Positions 12,381 to 24,217 are shown, numbered from the stretch's first letter. The stretch is 64,000 nucleotides of DNA from Lumnitzera littorea (GCA_024138015.1 JAMXBB010000011.1:81620550-81684549), one strand, 5' to 3'. The notes: generated by a model not told the origin, from the sequence alone. Made by a program: numbers and translations.

Positions 12381-12739
12381 GGTTACTCACCACTAGTCCA
12401 CTCTTAATGGACCAGATAAGAGTAGTTAGAGAGTAAGCAGTGGAATACTTAGCTCGAGAGTAAGCAACATAATACTTAGGTTAGAGTATGTTTGAAAATT
12501 CAATGTATTGTCTATTGTGGCTATTACAATATATAAGTATTTATAGGACCCAATTAAGGAAATTTTAGATTAGAGTAAATTACAAAAGGGATTCCTACTA
12601 GTTAAGGAAAATGGGAATAATTTACGAGAATATCAATGTAATCGTGCAAAAAGAATATCTGATTATAGAATAAGATAGTATGAATGTTAGAAAGAGGCAG
12701 GATGTACACCATTTTGCTCATTCTATGTTCCTAATGACA
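12375..12739 (-). mobile_element. Probable 5' LTR of Tat-like element 1
   Basis: On the minus strand the sequence starts TGTCATTAGGAAC at 12739. It carries CCTATAAATAC near 12547-12537, a good TATA box, and runs into a region before gag. It interrupts an open reading frame at 12740, as an LTR insertion would. The low-coordinate edge is uncertain, between about 12375 and 12480. The partner LTR would lie left of the window, so no LTR comparison is possible. Confidence 0.45.
12421..12480. repeat. 27-bp direct duplication in the LTR-like region
   Basis: AGAGAGTAAGCAGTGGAATA, then CTTAG, is followed by GAGAGTAAGCAACATAATA, then CTTAG. The two copies sit side by side and differ at a few positions. 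Confidence 0.65.
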
Positions 12740-12866
12740 CTGCTGGCTGAACAGGGGCAAGGTTAGATAAGGTCGGCGTCGGCAATTCAGATAGTTGGGG
12801 TCGAGCAGTCGTGGGTTCATGGGTGACTCATTTTCGGATTGGCCTTGAAAGGTCAATGGCTTGTCG
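12740..12866 (-). pseudogene. Unknown reading frame, downstream part
   Basis: This continues, in the same frame, the open segment at 16045-16344 once the element between them and one target copy are discounted. It includes QAIDLSRPIRK, one TGA, then a Pro/Thr-rich tail with ARPQLSELPTPTLSNL. It ends where the LTR-like sequence of element 1 starts. The protein was not recognised. Confidence 0.45.
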
Positions 12867-12867
12867 A

Positions 12868-15800
12868 TAACTTAAGTGTATAAACTAGTAGGTGTCTCGG
12901 GTCATGGAAGTAGTATAAACGGTGAGTCAAGGTCGTATTCCATAGGGAGCTAGGTGCTAAGTATTAAATTATTTGAGTTTTTCCCTAAGCTAAGCTATCA
13001 ATAATTGAATTAAAAGTGAGTGAAAACTGAATAACAAGATTAACACTAAACTAAATGTTTTAGTTGCACTATAAGGGTCTCGGGTCTAGGAGATAAAAAA
13101 AAAGATTAAATTGGGATTCGTAAATCTATTCTCATTTGAATTGATGTGATGTTTTAGATCAATATTCGAAATTGACTAAAAGGGATTTAACTAAACTTAC
13201 TAGAACTCGTTTACCTTCTAAAGTAGCGAAATTCTAGTTATAGTATAAATTCTCCCGTTAAGATAATTTATCTATAATTATCAGATAAGTAATTATTCAT
13301 TCACATTGAAATTATTATTCTAATTAAAAATATGGTTTAAGCATGTCCTATGACTTGAACCATACTTCCAACAACATTAAGTGTGTGAATTCATGAATTT
13401 AATTAAAACTTGCATATTCCTATGTTGAGCTTTTTCAAAAATTCAAATTATAAGTTATCAAAATCCTTCTGAATAGCCTCTAACTTTATCTCTCTAAAAA
13501 ATAATGGTCATGTATTAAACAACTAGACGATGAACACAATAGAAAAATACCTAAATACTCAATATCGATATTGGAATAATACATGAACACATCAATTCAT
13601 CAAATCCATCAATATAAAACCCAAATAAACTAGGTATTAGATTATATCGCAAAATCCAAATGAATCAAGATATATTTAAATTGAAATAACAAGGAAAAGA
13701 AAATACCTCAATTAGTATATTTAATCTCGAAATCTAATATAAAATTAGCATATCTCGATTCATTTGGAATCCAGGATAGTCTTTAGTGAGCTAGAACAAA
13801 ATGATTTAAGGTTCTGAAATTAAACAAAACATAATTAAATTAATAAAATGAAATAAAGTTTCTGTTCTTCACTAAACTAAATAAAACAAAAACCAAAATC
13901 CCTAAGCTGCTGATGTTTCCTCGCATCCCTCTGTCCTCGCTACTGTATTCTTTTCTTTTTTTTCGTCTTTGGCTCTCCTGTTTCTGTTCTCCCCTTCCAT
14001 CCTTTATTCTCTCGCTTCTTTTTTAAAAAGTGGATCCCCAAATGGTAGTTTACTTTATGCTTAGGATATTATTTCCAACATAAATGCTGCTGGCCCTTCT
14101 TGCATTATGTTGTGATGTTGTGCTGATTTCTGTCCACGTGGGCCACTGAATATAACAATGGGCTGACAGTTTCTATCCATTTTGGGCTTGTATTTTTGAC
14201 ACACATACATCCACACGGTAACATGCGGTATAACTCCAGGCCTTCTTCATTCAACTGCTCTTTTATGTCAATTGAGCTGTTACTTGCTTTAGAAATGAAC
14301 GCCTCGAGTGTGTGCATTTAGACTTGGTCAGTTCAGTTGTGCTTCGCTGCTACTTGGTTTGCTTAGTACTTGGTTAGGCCGAATTCTAGCTGGGAGCTAC
14401 TGTTGTATGGAGCTGCACGGGCTGCTGCTATTTCAGGTCGTGTGAGCTGCTGACATGCCTGGTCTGCTCGGATGTGGCTGCTCTGGTCTTATGCAGCAGA
14501 GTTCGGCCGCAGAAAATCAAAGTACACGGCCTGCTGGTTGGTTTGTGGAGTGTTTTAGTTGCTCGAATTGGCACTCGAAGGATAGACTTGTTGATCGCTC
14601 GTGCCTAGCAACTTGGTTCAGTTGCTGCTCTGGCCTTCAAGTGAGAAGCTAGAAGGTTTGGTCTGTTAGGATGGAGATCACAGCTGCTGAATGAAGTGGA
14701 GCTCTCGGATTTCTCTATGGAGTTGCACGGGCTTCTACAAATTCCACATTTAAGTGTACAGCTGGTGAACTGTTGGTGCTGAAACTGAGCGCACGACCTG
14801 CAAGTATGTGTAGACAGCTGGTGCTCGTGTTAAGTGAAGAAGCTGCTGCTGTTTCTGTCATGGCTTGGAGTTTGTTGCTATCATTTGATAGGCGCGCGGT
14901 TGATTTTCCATAGGGGCTGTTCAGTTACTACTGCTGCTGTTCATGTGGAGAGCTGCTGAAGTTAGTGATCGGTTGCTGTTAGTTGATTTCCGTAGCTTGC
15001 TACCGTCTTATTGAAGTCATCCGCTGCTCTCGGTTAGGTTGATATATCGCAGCTACTGTTGCAAGTCCATCGGTTGTTGAGGAACTATCTTTGAAGATCG
15101 AATGGAGTATGAATGGAGTTGCATGAATTGCTACTGCACATAGTTCACGGCCTGCAATAAAGAAATAGTTATATTGAATTTCTTTGTTGGTCGGTTAGGA
15201 AATAAGAGTTGATTGTATACTGATCAAATGCTGCTACAAGGATCTTGAAATGAAACTTAGACTAAGTAATTGCTTTATTTGCGTGTTCCAGTCTGCTGCA
15301 AGTAAATGGAACTCTTAGCTATCCTTAAAAGTACAAGTGCTGCTGTAATTTCCAAAAGGGAATAGCTGATTGCTTGTTGATGCTTAGTTGAATGCCATAG
15401 CCTATTGAAAGTTGTTGCTCCATTGAACCATGGAATTGTTGATAAACAAAACGCCTTCACAAACTGCTGCCTATGGTATGCTCAAATCCAGAAGGGTTGT
15501 TTGGCTTAGCATGTCTGCAAATATAGCTGATATTAGAGCTCAGGAGCTGCTGATCATGTCAGCTAATATTAGAGTTCCTCGACTTGGTGCTTGTCATGTT
15601 GGGGTCAAGTTGTGCTCTTGGTATTGCTTGCTAATTGCAAGTTTAGTTGCTGTTATGTGTGTCGTGGAAACTGCAGCAGCTGTCACGAGCTACTGTTGCT
15701 AACTGAGTGAAGCTGTCCTTGTTGTTTTGGGTCATGGCTTAGAGTTGTTCAATTGATGACAGCTGTTAAAATTTTATGCAATACATGTCCATGAAACTAC

Positions 15801-16043
15801 TGCAGAATTTCCTCAATTGGAGTTTAAGTTCTTGCTGGTTGCTATTGCATTCAAGTGGCTCTTGGTCTTGGAGTTTATAGCTATCACACATGGAGAATGA
15901 TCCTTTTTTCAATATTCATGTAATTTACTCAAAAATTTGCATTGTTCATGATTTTTAAGCATAACTTATAATAAAAACACTATAAAATGCATAAATGTGT
16001 AGTAATTAAGTGAAGATAAATGTGCAATTTTACACATTTATCA
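12868..16043. mobile_element. Unclassified 3.2-kb nested element
   Basis: The element is flanked by GTCGA (12863-12867) and GTCAA (16044-16048), a 5-bp target duplication with one later change. Discounting it keeps an unknown reading frame open across the junction. On the minus strand it starts TGATAAATGTG and forms a near-terminal hairpin. The other end holds TGAGTCAAGGTCGTATTCCA near 12923, a motif type common in plant retroelement non-coding regions. A GC-richer part at about 14100-15720, with many CTGCTG triplets, has short open frames but nothing recognised. No RT, integrase or transposase was seen, so it may be a non-autonomous retroelement derivative. Confidence 0.6.
16015..16042. repeat. 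Hairpin near the element end
   Basis: GATAAATGTG and its exact reverse complement CACATTTATC flank an 8-base loop, CAATTTTA. The hairpin lies one base from the predicted end of the nested element. Confidence 0.85.
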
Positions 16044-16044
16044 G

Positions 16045-16344
16045 TCAACTCTTGACAGCTAACAAATCAACTTCGGCATAGTTATATTTGGTAGCATCCT
16101 AATTTGATGCTTGGGCAAGTATGTTTCTAAGGGGTTGGCCGGTCTCCTTGGCAACTTCCTGAATATGGAGAGCAAAGTAACTTGGTAAGTTGGATTGTAG
16201 AATGTACAACTTCTCCGCATTCAAGTCACCTTTAATAGCTCTGCGACCCATTTGAGCAAGCCCGCGAGCTTGGGAGCATATGATTGCTCCGTGATCCTTA
16301 TTAGTGTATATAAGGTATAGTTTTGGAATTTGTGCCTTTTCTTT
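16045..16344 (-). pseudogene. Unknown reading frame, upstream part
   Basis: This 300-base minus-strand frame has one internal TAG, which could derive from CAG, and ends in TGA at the insertion site. The TGA is CGA in the other target copy. Readable pieces include QIPKLYLIYTNKDHGAII, GLAQMGRRAIKGDLNAEKLY and NLPSYFALHIQEVAKETG. Composition is balanced and protein-like, unlike the surrounding AT-rich DNA. I do not recognise the family. It may be a gene fragment or an older element. No start codon or upstream exon could be assigned. Confidence 0.5.
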
Positions 16345-19121
16345 TCACACTTTTCTCATGCAGTAGGTTGTAGTCTAGGATCGCGAGGTCCTAACCAATC
16401 CTTTATTGAGGTACGGGTGTTATTTTCCATCTCGAACGAGCTTTGATAGTGTTTTCTTGAGCTATATATTTCTTAATGACTTTCATAAAGTTTAATTTTG
16501 ATGTGTTAATATCTCCTAAACAATCCATAGTTTAGAGGATATTTATACTCTAAAATCAAAGTTGAAGAAGTGTTTATATATTAAAATTAAAGTTTAAGGG
16601 TTATAGGAATTATTTTGCCAATTTATCAAAGCTTAGAAGATTAAAAACCTCATTTTAAAAGTTTAAGGCGTCTATTTATACCTAAGTCAAAATTTTGGAA
16701 GGTTTTTGGTATTTTCCTCAAATTTAATTAGATATGTATTTTAATAAAGGTATACTAAAAATTATTTTAAATGTTATGTTACAACAAGAGAATCTTTTAG
16801 TCACAAGTAAGGTATTATGTTTTCTTAAAGCAATTTGGTTCAATTTTATGGTTTGATTCAGTTTATCATTAAAAAAAAAACAATAGGTTTTAATTTGAAA
16901 TTTTCTAAACGAATTGTACAAAAAGAAAAATCACATTTTTAATTTCATTTGGTTTGATTTTGTTTATGGATTGGTTTAACTTTGTCTGTTTTTTTACTTA
17001 CCCCTAATAATAAGAGATTTAGTACTAAATTAAAATGATGCATTTGGTTAACACTTAATAGTGTTTATTTTAGTAAGTTTTATGCATCAATTAATTGCGT
17101 GTATATATATATATATGTTTAAATTTTCTAGTTCATGCTTATATGAAATTATTTTAGCAACAATACGTGTAATTACAAAGTGGCATAGGCGTGGGGAAAT
17201 GGGCATATATAACTTCGCATGCAGAGATCTGATTAATGCAATTCTTGAGGCCATGGAAAGTTAAATCAATATTTTTCAAAGTCTATTTTATGAAACGCGG
17301 TGATGGAACCTCTCGATGGATTGAAATAAAATAACAACGTATTTCCATCATTGTAATTAAATGATATATAAGCAAGTTTTCTAATAGGATGGATTAGATT
17401 TGATTCTCTCCTCTTTAATAGTTGTGATATATATAATTAGAGACAAAAAAAAAAAAAACAAAAATATATCTTATTCTCGTTTTTGGCCAGCCTATTCACT
17501 ATTCTATATATACGCCATATCTCCTAAAATACACGTTTAATATCTATACTTCGAGGCATCCTAAATTGGGATGGAGTATTATTAGATTTAGCAAACAATT
17601 CACAACTGTATGAAAAATGTAAGTTGTAAATACGATTTAACTTTTGGTCATAATTTACATATCAATATTTCTATATTTTATAATTGTACACTTAAAATTC
17701 GATTTGTCTAATTATATATATAATTAAAAATTTAATTATCACCATCTAAATCTCAATTAACTTCAATTCATACCATTAAACCTATCAACATAATTAGCCA
17801 ATCAGGTAGTCGCTCACAATCTTAGAAGAGTCATATAACCTTGAGTAGGTGGCTTCGGATACCCTCCTCATCCTTACAAAATAGCGAGTGGTGAGATCTA
17901 TTGGCAGCTATAGGTGATTGTCTATGACTTTAGAGAAGTTATACGAACCTCTTAAAACTATGGATAGTTATCCTATTGATAAATTATGTCGATTAGATTA
18001 ATGTTGGGGTTATTAAAGTGTAAATTGTGATAACTAAATTTTCAATTAGGTATATAATTAGATAATTCAAAACTTTAGTTATATAATTATAAAAAGTGAT
18101 AAAATTGAAGTGTAAATCAATAAATTAACCCATTTAACTTCTTACCAACTGATTCAATTATATGTATAATTAAACAAATTGAAACTTTAATTATATAATT
18201 GCAAAAAGTGACAAAATTGAAGTATAAATCATGAAATTATCCTATTTAACTTCCTATCCACAATGATTGACTTTCCTCTCACTTTCTATATTTTTAGCTT
18301 ATAAATAAATCTGACAGTTTAAAACATATAGAAAGTGAAAAGAACAACAAAGTTTATCTCACTTAATGTGTAACTAAGTTTAGAATACCAATGTAATGGG
18401 AAAAGTCTTTTGGTATGTAAAAAAATATTATTTCAATTCTTGAATGAAGATTCCAACGGTGATAGCCATAAGTTATTTATCTTACATTTATTATATATAA
18501 TTCTTTAGTTGATCTTAGAACCCCCTGTAAAGTGGGAGTTTTAGCCAATTTTAGACGTTTGGTAGGCACAATAAATACTTTGAGTCATTTCTAACATTAA
18601 AGTAGTTTAGGTTACCTTCGCAACTCTCAAAGGGAGCATTGATATGCTCATGACCATGATTTGCCCAATACATATTTCAGCCCATTTGCAAGAGTAGTCC
18701 TAGGCATAAATAGTAGAACATTAGTGCACATGTAAATACGATTGACACAGTATATAGCATGAAAATACAGTATATATATGATAAATAAATTTTGTAATAT
18801 TTAGGATCTGTCCTTACAACTGTTTCCTAAAACCCTAGTATTATTAAGAAAATACAATAAATTTGGAAAACGAATAAAAAAAACAAAAAATAAAAAAAAT
18901 TTTCTTAAACTAGCACAAAAGTCTTTGACAGCTCAATAGCTATTGAAGATGGGTAAATATGACATAAGAAATTTTTACCAAGCTATAATAAATTCAAATA
19001 AGTTTTTATTTATATAATGTATTTCATAATTTCTCAGATTCAGAGAGTTATAACCTTTAAAAGGTAAATTTATAAAAGTAAAATATAGTTAAGATATATA
19101 TATTATTACACATTTTTATTT
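16345..19121. other. AT-rich intergenic DNA
   Basis: No gene was recognised. The stretch holds a short (TA)n run near 17104-17117, a poly-A run near 17446, a GGTTTGATT-type repeat at 16840-16990 and the tandem duplication listed separately. Short open frames (16724-16921 minus, 17061-17264 plus) look accidental. Confidence 0.5.
18050..18260. repeat. Tandem duplication, about 112-bp offset
   Basis: Blocks such as AAAAGTGATAAAATTGAAG (from about 18092) and AAAAGTGACAAAATTGAAG (from about 18203), each followed by a CATTTAACTTC or CTATTTAACTTC block, recur with a 112-base offset. The two copies differ by scattered changes. Confidence 0.75.
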
Positions 19122-19815
19122 TGGATATTTGTATTATTATCTTTTTTATTTAGGGTATCCGTCTTTCGAGAAATAGCAAAAAAAATTCACACCGTTAAGA
19201 ACTATTAGTTCAAAAATGAAAAAGAAATAAAATTCGCTATAAGAAAGAAGACGAGCATACCGGTTCGTTCCTTCAACTGCGGAAAGGCAATTGGAAACAA
19301 GTGGGACCAATATCTCGATCTTCTTCAATCAAATTACCTTGAAGGAGATGCTCTTAATGCATTGGGGTTGTACGATATTGTTGTAGAAGAATGCTCACGA
19401 CCCATGTCAGACCTTATAGAGAAACTTCTGAACTACAATTCATTGGAAAAGTCGGACATCGGCTGGAGAAGCTTCTTGTGGTTATTGATGGCTTATGAAT
19501 GTTATTTGTACGAATAATAGCTCAGAAGCAATCCATGCTCTATCAATCTATCTGACGAGAAGCTCCAAAACAGCACTCCACAACAACTCTCCTTCATCGG
19601 CCGAAAAATTATTTCGTTATCTGGAATTAACGAAGTTACTCAACATCCTACTTCAAGCTGAGGTTCACAACAGCTCTGTCGAATATCGGAGAGTGGGAAT
19701 CGTCGGAAATCAATTACGATTATCATTGCTATCCGATTTGGCTTTAGCTTCTTAACGGTGTTAAAATTACACGGGTACCTAAATTGAAAAAGGGTGATAA
19801 TACAGGTATTCTAGG
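19122..19815. mobile_element. TIR element carrying an RPB10 fragment (Pack-type)
   Basis: Inverted repeats face each other about 0.6 kb apart. The inner core ACACCGTTAAGAA at 19189-19201 is perfectly matched by its reverse complement at 19749-19761. Outside it, 19122-19162 pairs imperfectly with 19771-19815, including TGTATTAT and ATTTAGG blocks; the left arm has about 20 extra bases. No transposase is present. Between the arms lie an RPB10 copy and a second, unrecognised open segment (19495-19755). A small element that carries a host gene piece between long inverted repeats fits a Pack-MULE or similar Pack-type transposon. The exact ends and the target duplication were not found. Confidence 0.6.
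19251..19460 (+). pseudogene. RPB10 (RPABC5) pseudogene
   Basis: RPB10 is a small zinc-binding subunit shared by RNA polymerases I, II and III. The 70 codons read IPVRSFNCGKAIGNKWDQYL, then DLLQSNYLEGDALNALGL, and after a gap LIEKLLNYNSLEKSD, matching the family over its whole length of about 71 residues. The start ATG is ACG. The first Cys of the CxxC zinc site is Ser. A one-base loss after codon GL and a one-base gain before the LIEK block put the intervening ~14 codons, which should hold the paired Cys, into the wrong frame. No intron interrupts the copy. It lies between the inverted repeats described at 19122-19815. The product cannot be functional. Confidence 0.9.
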
Positions 19816-21970
19816 CGTAACTTACCCAACTTAAAATTTGGTTCGTACTTCTGGTCTCAGACCTTTTCTAAATTTTGATCTTGCTAGTTTCTAATCATAC
19901 TCAGAATCTTAGCAGTCTCTGATCCCTTTGACGGCTTTTGCTTCTAACCCGCTTTTGACATATTTCTTTTTCTTTTTTCTTTTTATTTTTTGGATTTCGT
20001 TTTTCCCGATCCAAACATCCATAAACCACATGCTTATCTCGTCCTTATCAATGATCATATACTTTATATTTTTTGATTGAAACCTCTATCATGTGCGAAT
20101 TCCAGTTAAGGTAAAAAAATGAATGAAGTTTATCTTTATTTGAAATATCAAAAAATAGGCTCTTTAAAACTTAGAACCCAATAATTAACTTATTAGTTAC
20201 TTAAAAATATAATCTTAAATCATCTCAACAACACAAAAGATTTAAGCATTTCAAACGATTGTAGGTTTCGAACAAAAGTACTATGTAGGCGAAATCCTTG
20301 TCTCTTCTTGTTTTGGGGGGAACTAAGGAGTATACGTACACTGCACCGTTGGATAAATATGAGAATAGGGACGATGCTTGTTCGATTCTTGTCCATCAAG
20401 AACTTTGCATTGCTGTGTTTTATCAAAGGACTTCTTGAAGCATCAAATTAGCTTTCCGTAGTTCAAGATTTGCCATAATCCAAGCGCCGTCGTCCAAGAA
20501 ATGCCATAGTCTAAACTCTACAGAACAAAGTTACCCTATTTTGCCATACCTATATCTAGAAAACGAGACTGTAGGTTTTTCTTTTTTTTATTTAGTTACT
20601 TGTATTGTTTTCTAAAAAAGCAAGGCCTATTTTCTCGTATTTATATTTACAAAAGATCTATTAAAACTTATATAATTAGATTTTTTATTAGAAAATACAG
20701 ATAAATGAAATTTTAATACATGATAATAGTTATAGATGATTTTTAAGAAATTTTTACGATTATACTGCATTTTTAGTTTCTATTCATAATTTATCATGGA
20801 GTCAAATGGTGTATGAATTTGATGAAAATCATTTATTAAATTCCAGTTTATTTTATATCATGATAATAAAATAAGTCGTGCAAAGAGATAATAAGATTCC
20901 ATTCCATGATCGCTTTCTTTTGTTTTGGCAAGCACTAAGTAAGAGTGCACGATTCTAAATCCTAACAAAGGTCGTCTAAAACCCTAGGCAAATATCCTAG
21001 TTGATGATTCTTCAGATTTGTCCAGTCATTTCAAACTTAACCTTTTTATTTTGCCTTTCTTTACACTAGCATTTCCTTATTATTTTAACATGCAATTGTC
21101 CTTCTATTTTTAGGTTTTAGTGCATTGCTTTTTGAAAAGGTGTATTGCCAACAAAAGCAACGTTTTATTGTGTCGAATTTGCGGGAAATGGCTATTGGAG
21201 ATTTATTTTTGCGCTGCAATCGCATCCTTTCAGAAGTGTTTTCCAACCCCAACACCGCACCCACTAGTTAAAATGATTTTTTTTAAAAAATATCATCACT
21301 AGATCAACAATATTGAATATAAAATAGTTCGTATAAATTAAAAACTTGAGTGCAACACTATGAAAATTACGGATATTTTGAAAAAGTTAGATATAATAGT
21401 TTTCTCTTAATGGGATAAGGAGAAATATAATTAGATAATTTCTAAAATAAAGAGGTATTACGCAAAACTACCTATTACTAATTAATTTTGTTCCAGAAAA
21501 AAAAGTGATTGATATGGTAATATCATATGTTATACTAAAACTTACATTTTTCCGGTTTTTAATATCCAATTTGAAGGAAAAGTGTTTGCCTTGCTTTATT
21601 TGCATATATAAGGGCAATATTATTTGGATAATGTTACATTCGATACTTGAACTTTCCTTAAAAAAATTTTTGACCAAAATTACCTAAAGTTTAAAAGTAT
21701 CAATTTGATACTTAATTTTTTCTTATTTTTTAACTACTTGAATTTTGTAAATTTGTACAATTAACTATCTAAACTTTATCCACTTTTATAATTATAAGGC
21801 CATAATATATGATACTATCTAAACTTTGTGAATTTGTTATCTCAAATCTTTTTCGCCTTATTTTATAAGAAATTTTCCCTATAATGTACTGTTTATAAGG
21901 CCATAGTATATGATACATTTATTTTTCCTGGATATCATGATTTTAATAATTTATTTTCCTCCTATTGTAT
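19816..21970. other. AT-rich intergenic DNA
   Basis: No gene was recognised. Short open frames at 20220-20426 (minus) and 21120-21302 (plus) have no recognisable motif. A stretch at 21630-21790 has phrases such as ACTTGAA and GATACTTAA that are common in degraded plant repeats. Confidence 0.5.
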
Positions 21971-22117
21971 TTTTTAGGTGATTAGTTTAGCCTTCTATCT
22001 TACATTTGATTTTATATCTATTAAATTTGAATCGTTAAATTAATTATACTTTTAACAATTTAAATTTAATAGATATAAATTAAAAGTGGTATGAAAGGTA
22101 ATACTAATCCTATTAAA
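21971..22117. repeat. Palindromic MITE, copy 1
   Basis: The two halves are inverted copies of each other for about 65 bases. The inner parts are TTATATCTATTAAATTTGAA and its complement TTTAAATTTAATAGATATAA; the outer parts are GATTAGTTT and ACTAATCC. There is no coding capacity. Related copies occur at 34173 and 53580. Confidence 0.8.
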
Positions 22118-22666
22118 ATAAGAGATGGATGGAGAACTTCTTGGGCTCCTGAGTAGCATTTATTTCTGTTTAACCAATGCATTATGCGATAATCTATTTA
22201 TGAGATCCACAATGCCTTTTCCGTCTAATAATGTAACTGTCATGAATTGATAAACAGCCGCTAGGTGCGTGTATGCAAGATATAGAATCAATTACGATTT
22301 TATAAGCGTCACTGAGAAATCCTCCTGTTACTACGTCCTAAAAATATGTACGGTATATTCATAACAAAGTATTAGTAACTCATGTGTCTTTAGGTCGTAT
22401 TTGTTTGTTGATTGTAGTAGATTTTGAAGTTATATATCTAGTGAAGCTTGTACGTCCAAAAGCTTCTTTTCTAATTTATGTGAACACTTCTTAAAACCAA
22501 CACATGTGATAATATAAAAATATCTATGGAAGAATACAACCGGGGAAAGAAAAAAAACATAATCCATGTTTTAGGAGTTTGTAATCAATTAACTCGTTTA
22601 ACAACTTGTATTTTCCTCAATTATATTTGTCGTCTCTAGGTTTTGGTTGATAGAGATTAGATTTTG
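22118..22666. other. Intergenic DNA left of Tat-like element 2
   Basis: No open frame, RNA gene or repeat was recognised in this stretch. Confidence 0.5.
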
Positions 22667-23159
22667 TGTTATTGCGTGAGCTTGCAAGATAGTTAGGAGT
22701 AAGGGACATCAAAGGATTGTCTAATATAACCATTTCGATATTTAAGTTAGATTGGTATGTAAGGAGTGATAGTACTTAAATGTAAAGAATAGGCCTTAGC
22801 GTGTGAAGTATTAAGTAATTTACCATTGAGTAATAGTCTTATATTTATATAAAAGTAAAGTTGGCAATTGGAGATGAGTTAATAGGTAGAAGCCACATTT
22901 GCAAGTTTTGGGTAGTAGAGTTACAATGTCTGACGTGGTCTACAAATGTAGGAGGTAGTTGTAGACTTGGTCATTTAGCCTTATTCGTGATTTTGTAACA
23001 GTAGGTGACCATTGTAGCTAGGTAGGCTATATTATAAGCTTAGGTTGAGCTTAACAATGAAGATAGGGAGGTTAAGTTTAGAGATGTACAGTCTAAGTCA
23101 TAAGCCTAATCAGGTCAGCATAGGCCTAAGGGGTTCAAGTCTAAAAGGCCTTATCAACA
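22667..23159 (-). repeat. 3' LTR of Tat-like element 2
   Basis: This is a direct copy of 33542-34036. Shared blocks include ATAGTACT(T/C)AAATGTAAAGA, GTAGAAGCCACAT(T/C)TGCAAG and AAGTCTAAAAGGCC. It ends CAACA on the plus strand, giving TGTTG at the element-strand start. A TATA-like TATATAAATATAAG lies on the minus strand near 22858-22845. Confidence 0.9.
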
Positions 23160-24217
23160 CTTAACACACTACCCTTGGGTGTACCGAAGTCTCATTGCCA
23201 TTATGGAGGCAAGGAGAGGGGAAAAATGGGCTCTTTAGGCATGTGATCAATTTGGTCTTGATGTGCTTATGTTCGCTAGGTGACATGGTGATAATGCTCT
23301 CGTGCCAATGTAGTGGTGATTGGAGTCCATGCTAGCGAAAGGTTGAGGCAAAAACCTCTAAGTTGTGTAACACAAGGGTTGAGCAAGTGTGGTCAACTTA
23401 AGCAGGTTGCCACTTGGGTCGAGGTGGGTACTCTAGCCCTAAGGTGGGATACAAGAGATTTGACCTCCTTGGTCATCAAGAGGTATCGAGCTATTAGCCC
23501 TTCACCTGGTTAGGGTAAGGGAGATACAAGATGAGATCCGAGCTGATAATGTGCTAGGCCAAGCAGAGTGAGGTGATTTGAGGTGAATACTAATGGGTCG
23601 AACTAAGTGTTTTGAGCCAAGGTAAAGGTTTAGTAAGTGAGGTGCTTTAGACAATAAGGGTACAGAGTGAAGGTGTTGAGTATACAGAGGTGTTGGATGG
23701 TTTGGGTAGTCCGGATCGAGCCGAGCTGACCATTGTGTAAGCGGCCCTTATCTATCTATGCTGAGGTATAATGTTGTTGAAGTGTTAAAGAAGTTCTCTT
23801 GATGACGTGGAAGTTAAAGGGGACTCGGGAAAACTTCTTGTGAAAGTAACTTTTTAAATTCTTACTTTATTATGCGCATTCATAGCATAGTTAATGTGAT
23901 GTGACAAGTGTCCTATCTTTGTAGATTTGAGTGCAGTTGTATATGTTTTGTGTTTTAAATGTAGCTATTCGATCAAAATTGTCTCTACATATCTGCATTA
24001 CAATGTCTTAAGGGATTTGTGTTTATACAGATCTTTATAACTGTTGATTCGCTTTCCAAAGCAATTAGCCTATTAATACCATAGTTGTTTGGGCAAATTA
24101 CTCTTTCACACCTTTTCTTATCTTGCTTTCTTATTTCAATCTAAATATTTGTACTCATTTCTTCATTAAGATAAAGCTTTCATCAAGACTTGTATTTTCT
24201 TTGTTCTTTCAAACACC
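23160..24217. other. Spacer between 3' LTR and antisense ORF, element 2
   Basis: This internal non-coding part of element 2 holds a short plus-strand open frame at 23313-23513 with no recognised motif. The minus-strand sequence next to the LTR, AAGGGTAGTGTGTTAAG, is partly purine-rich and could be the polypurine tract remnant. Confidence 0.4.
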
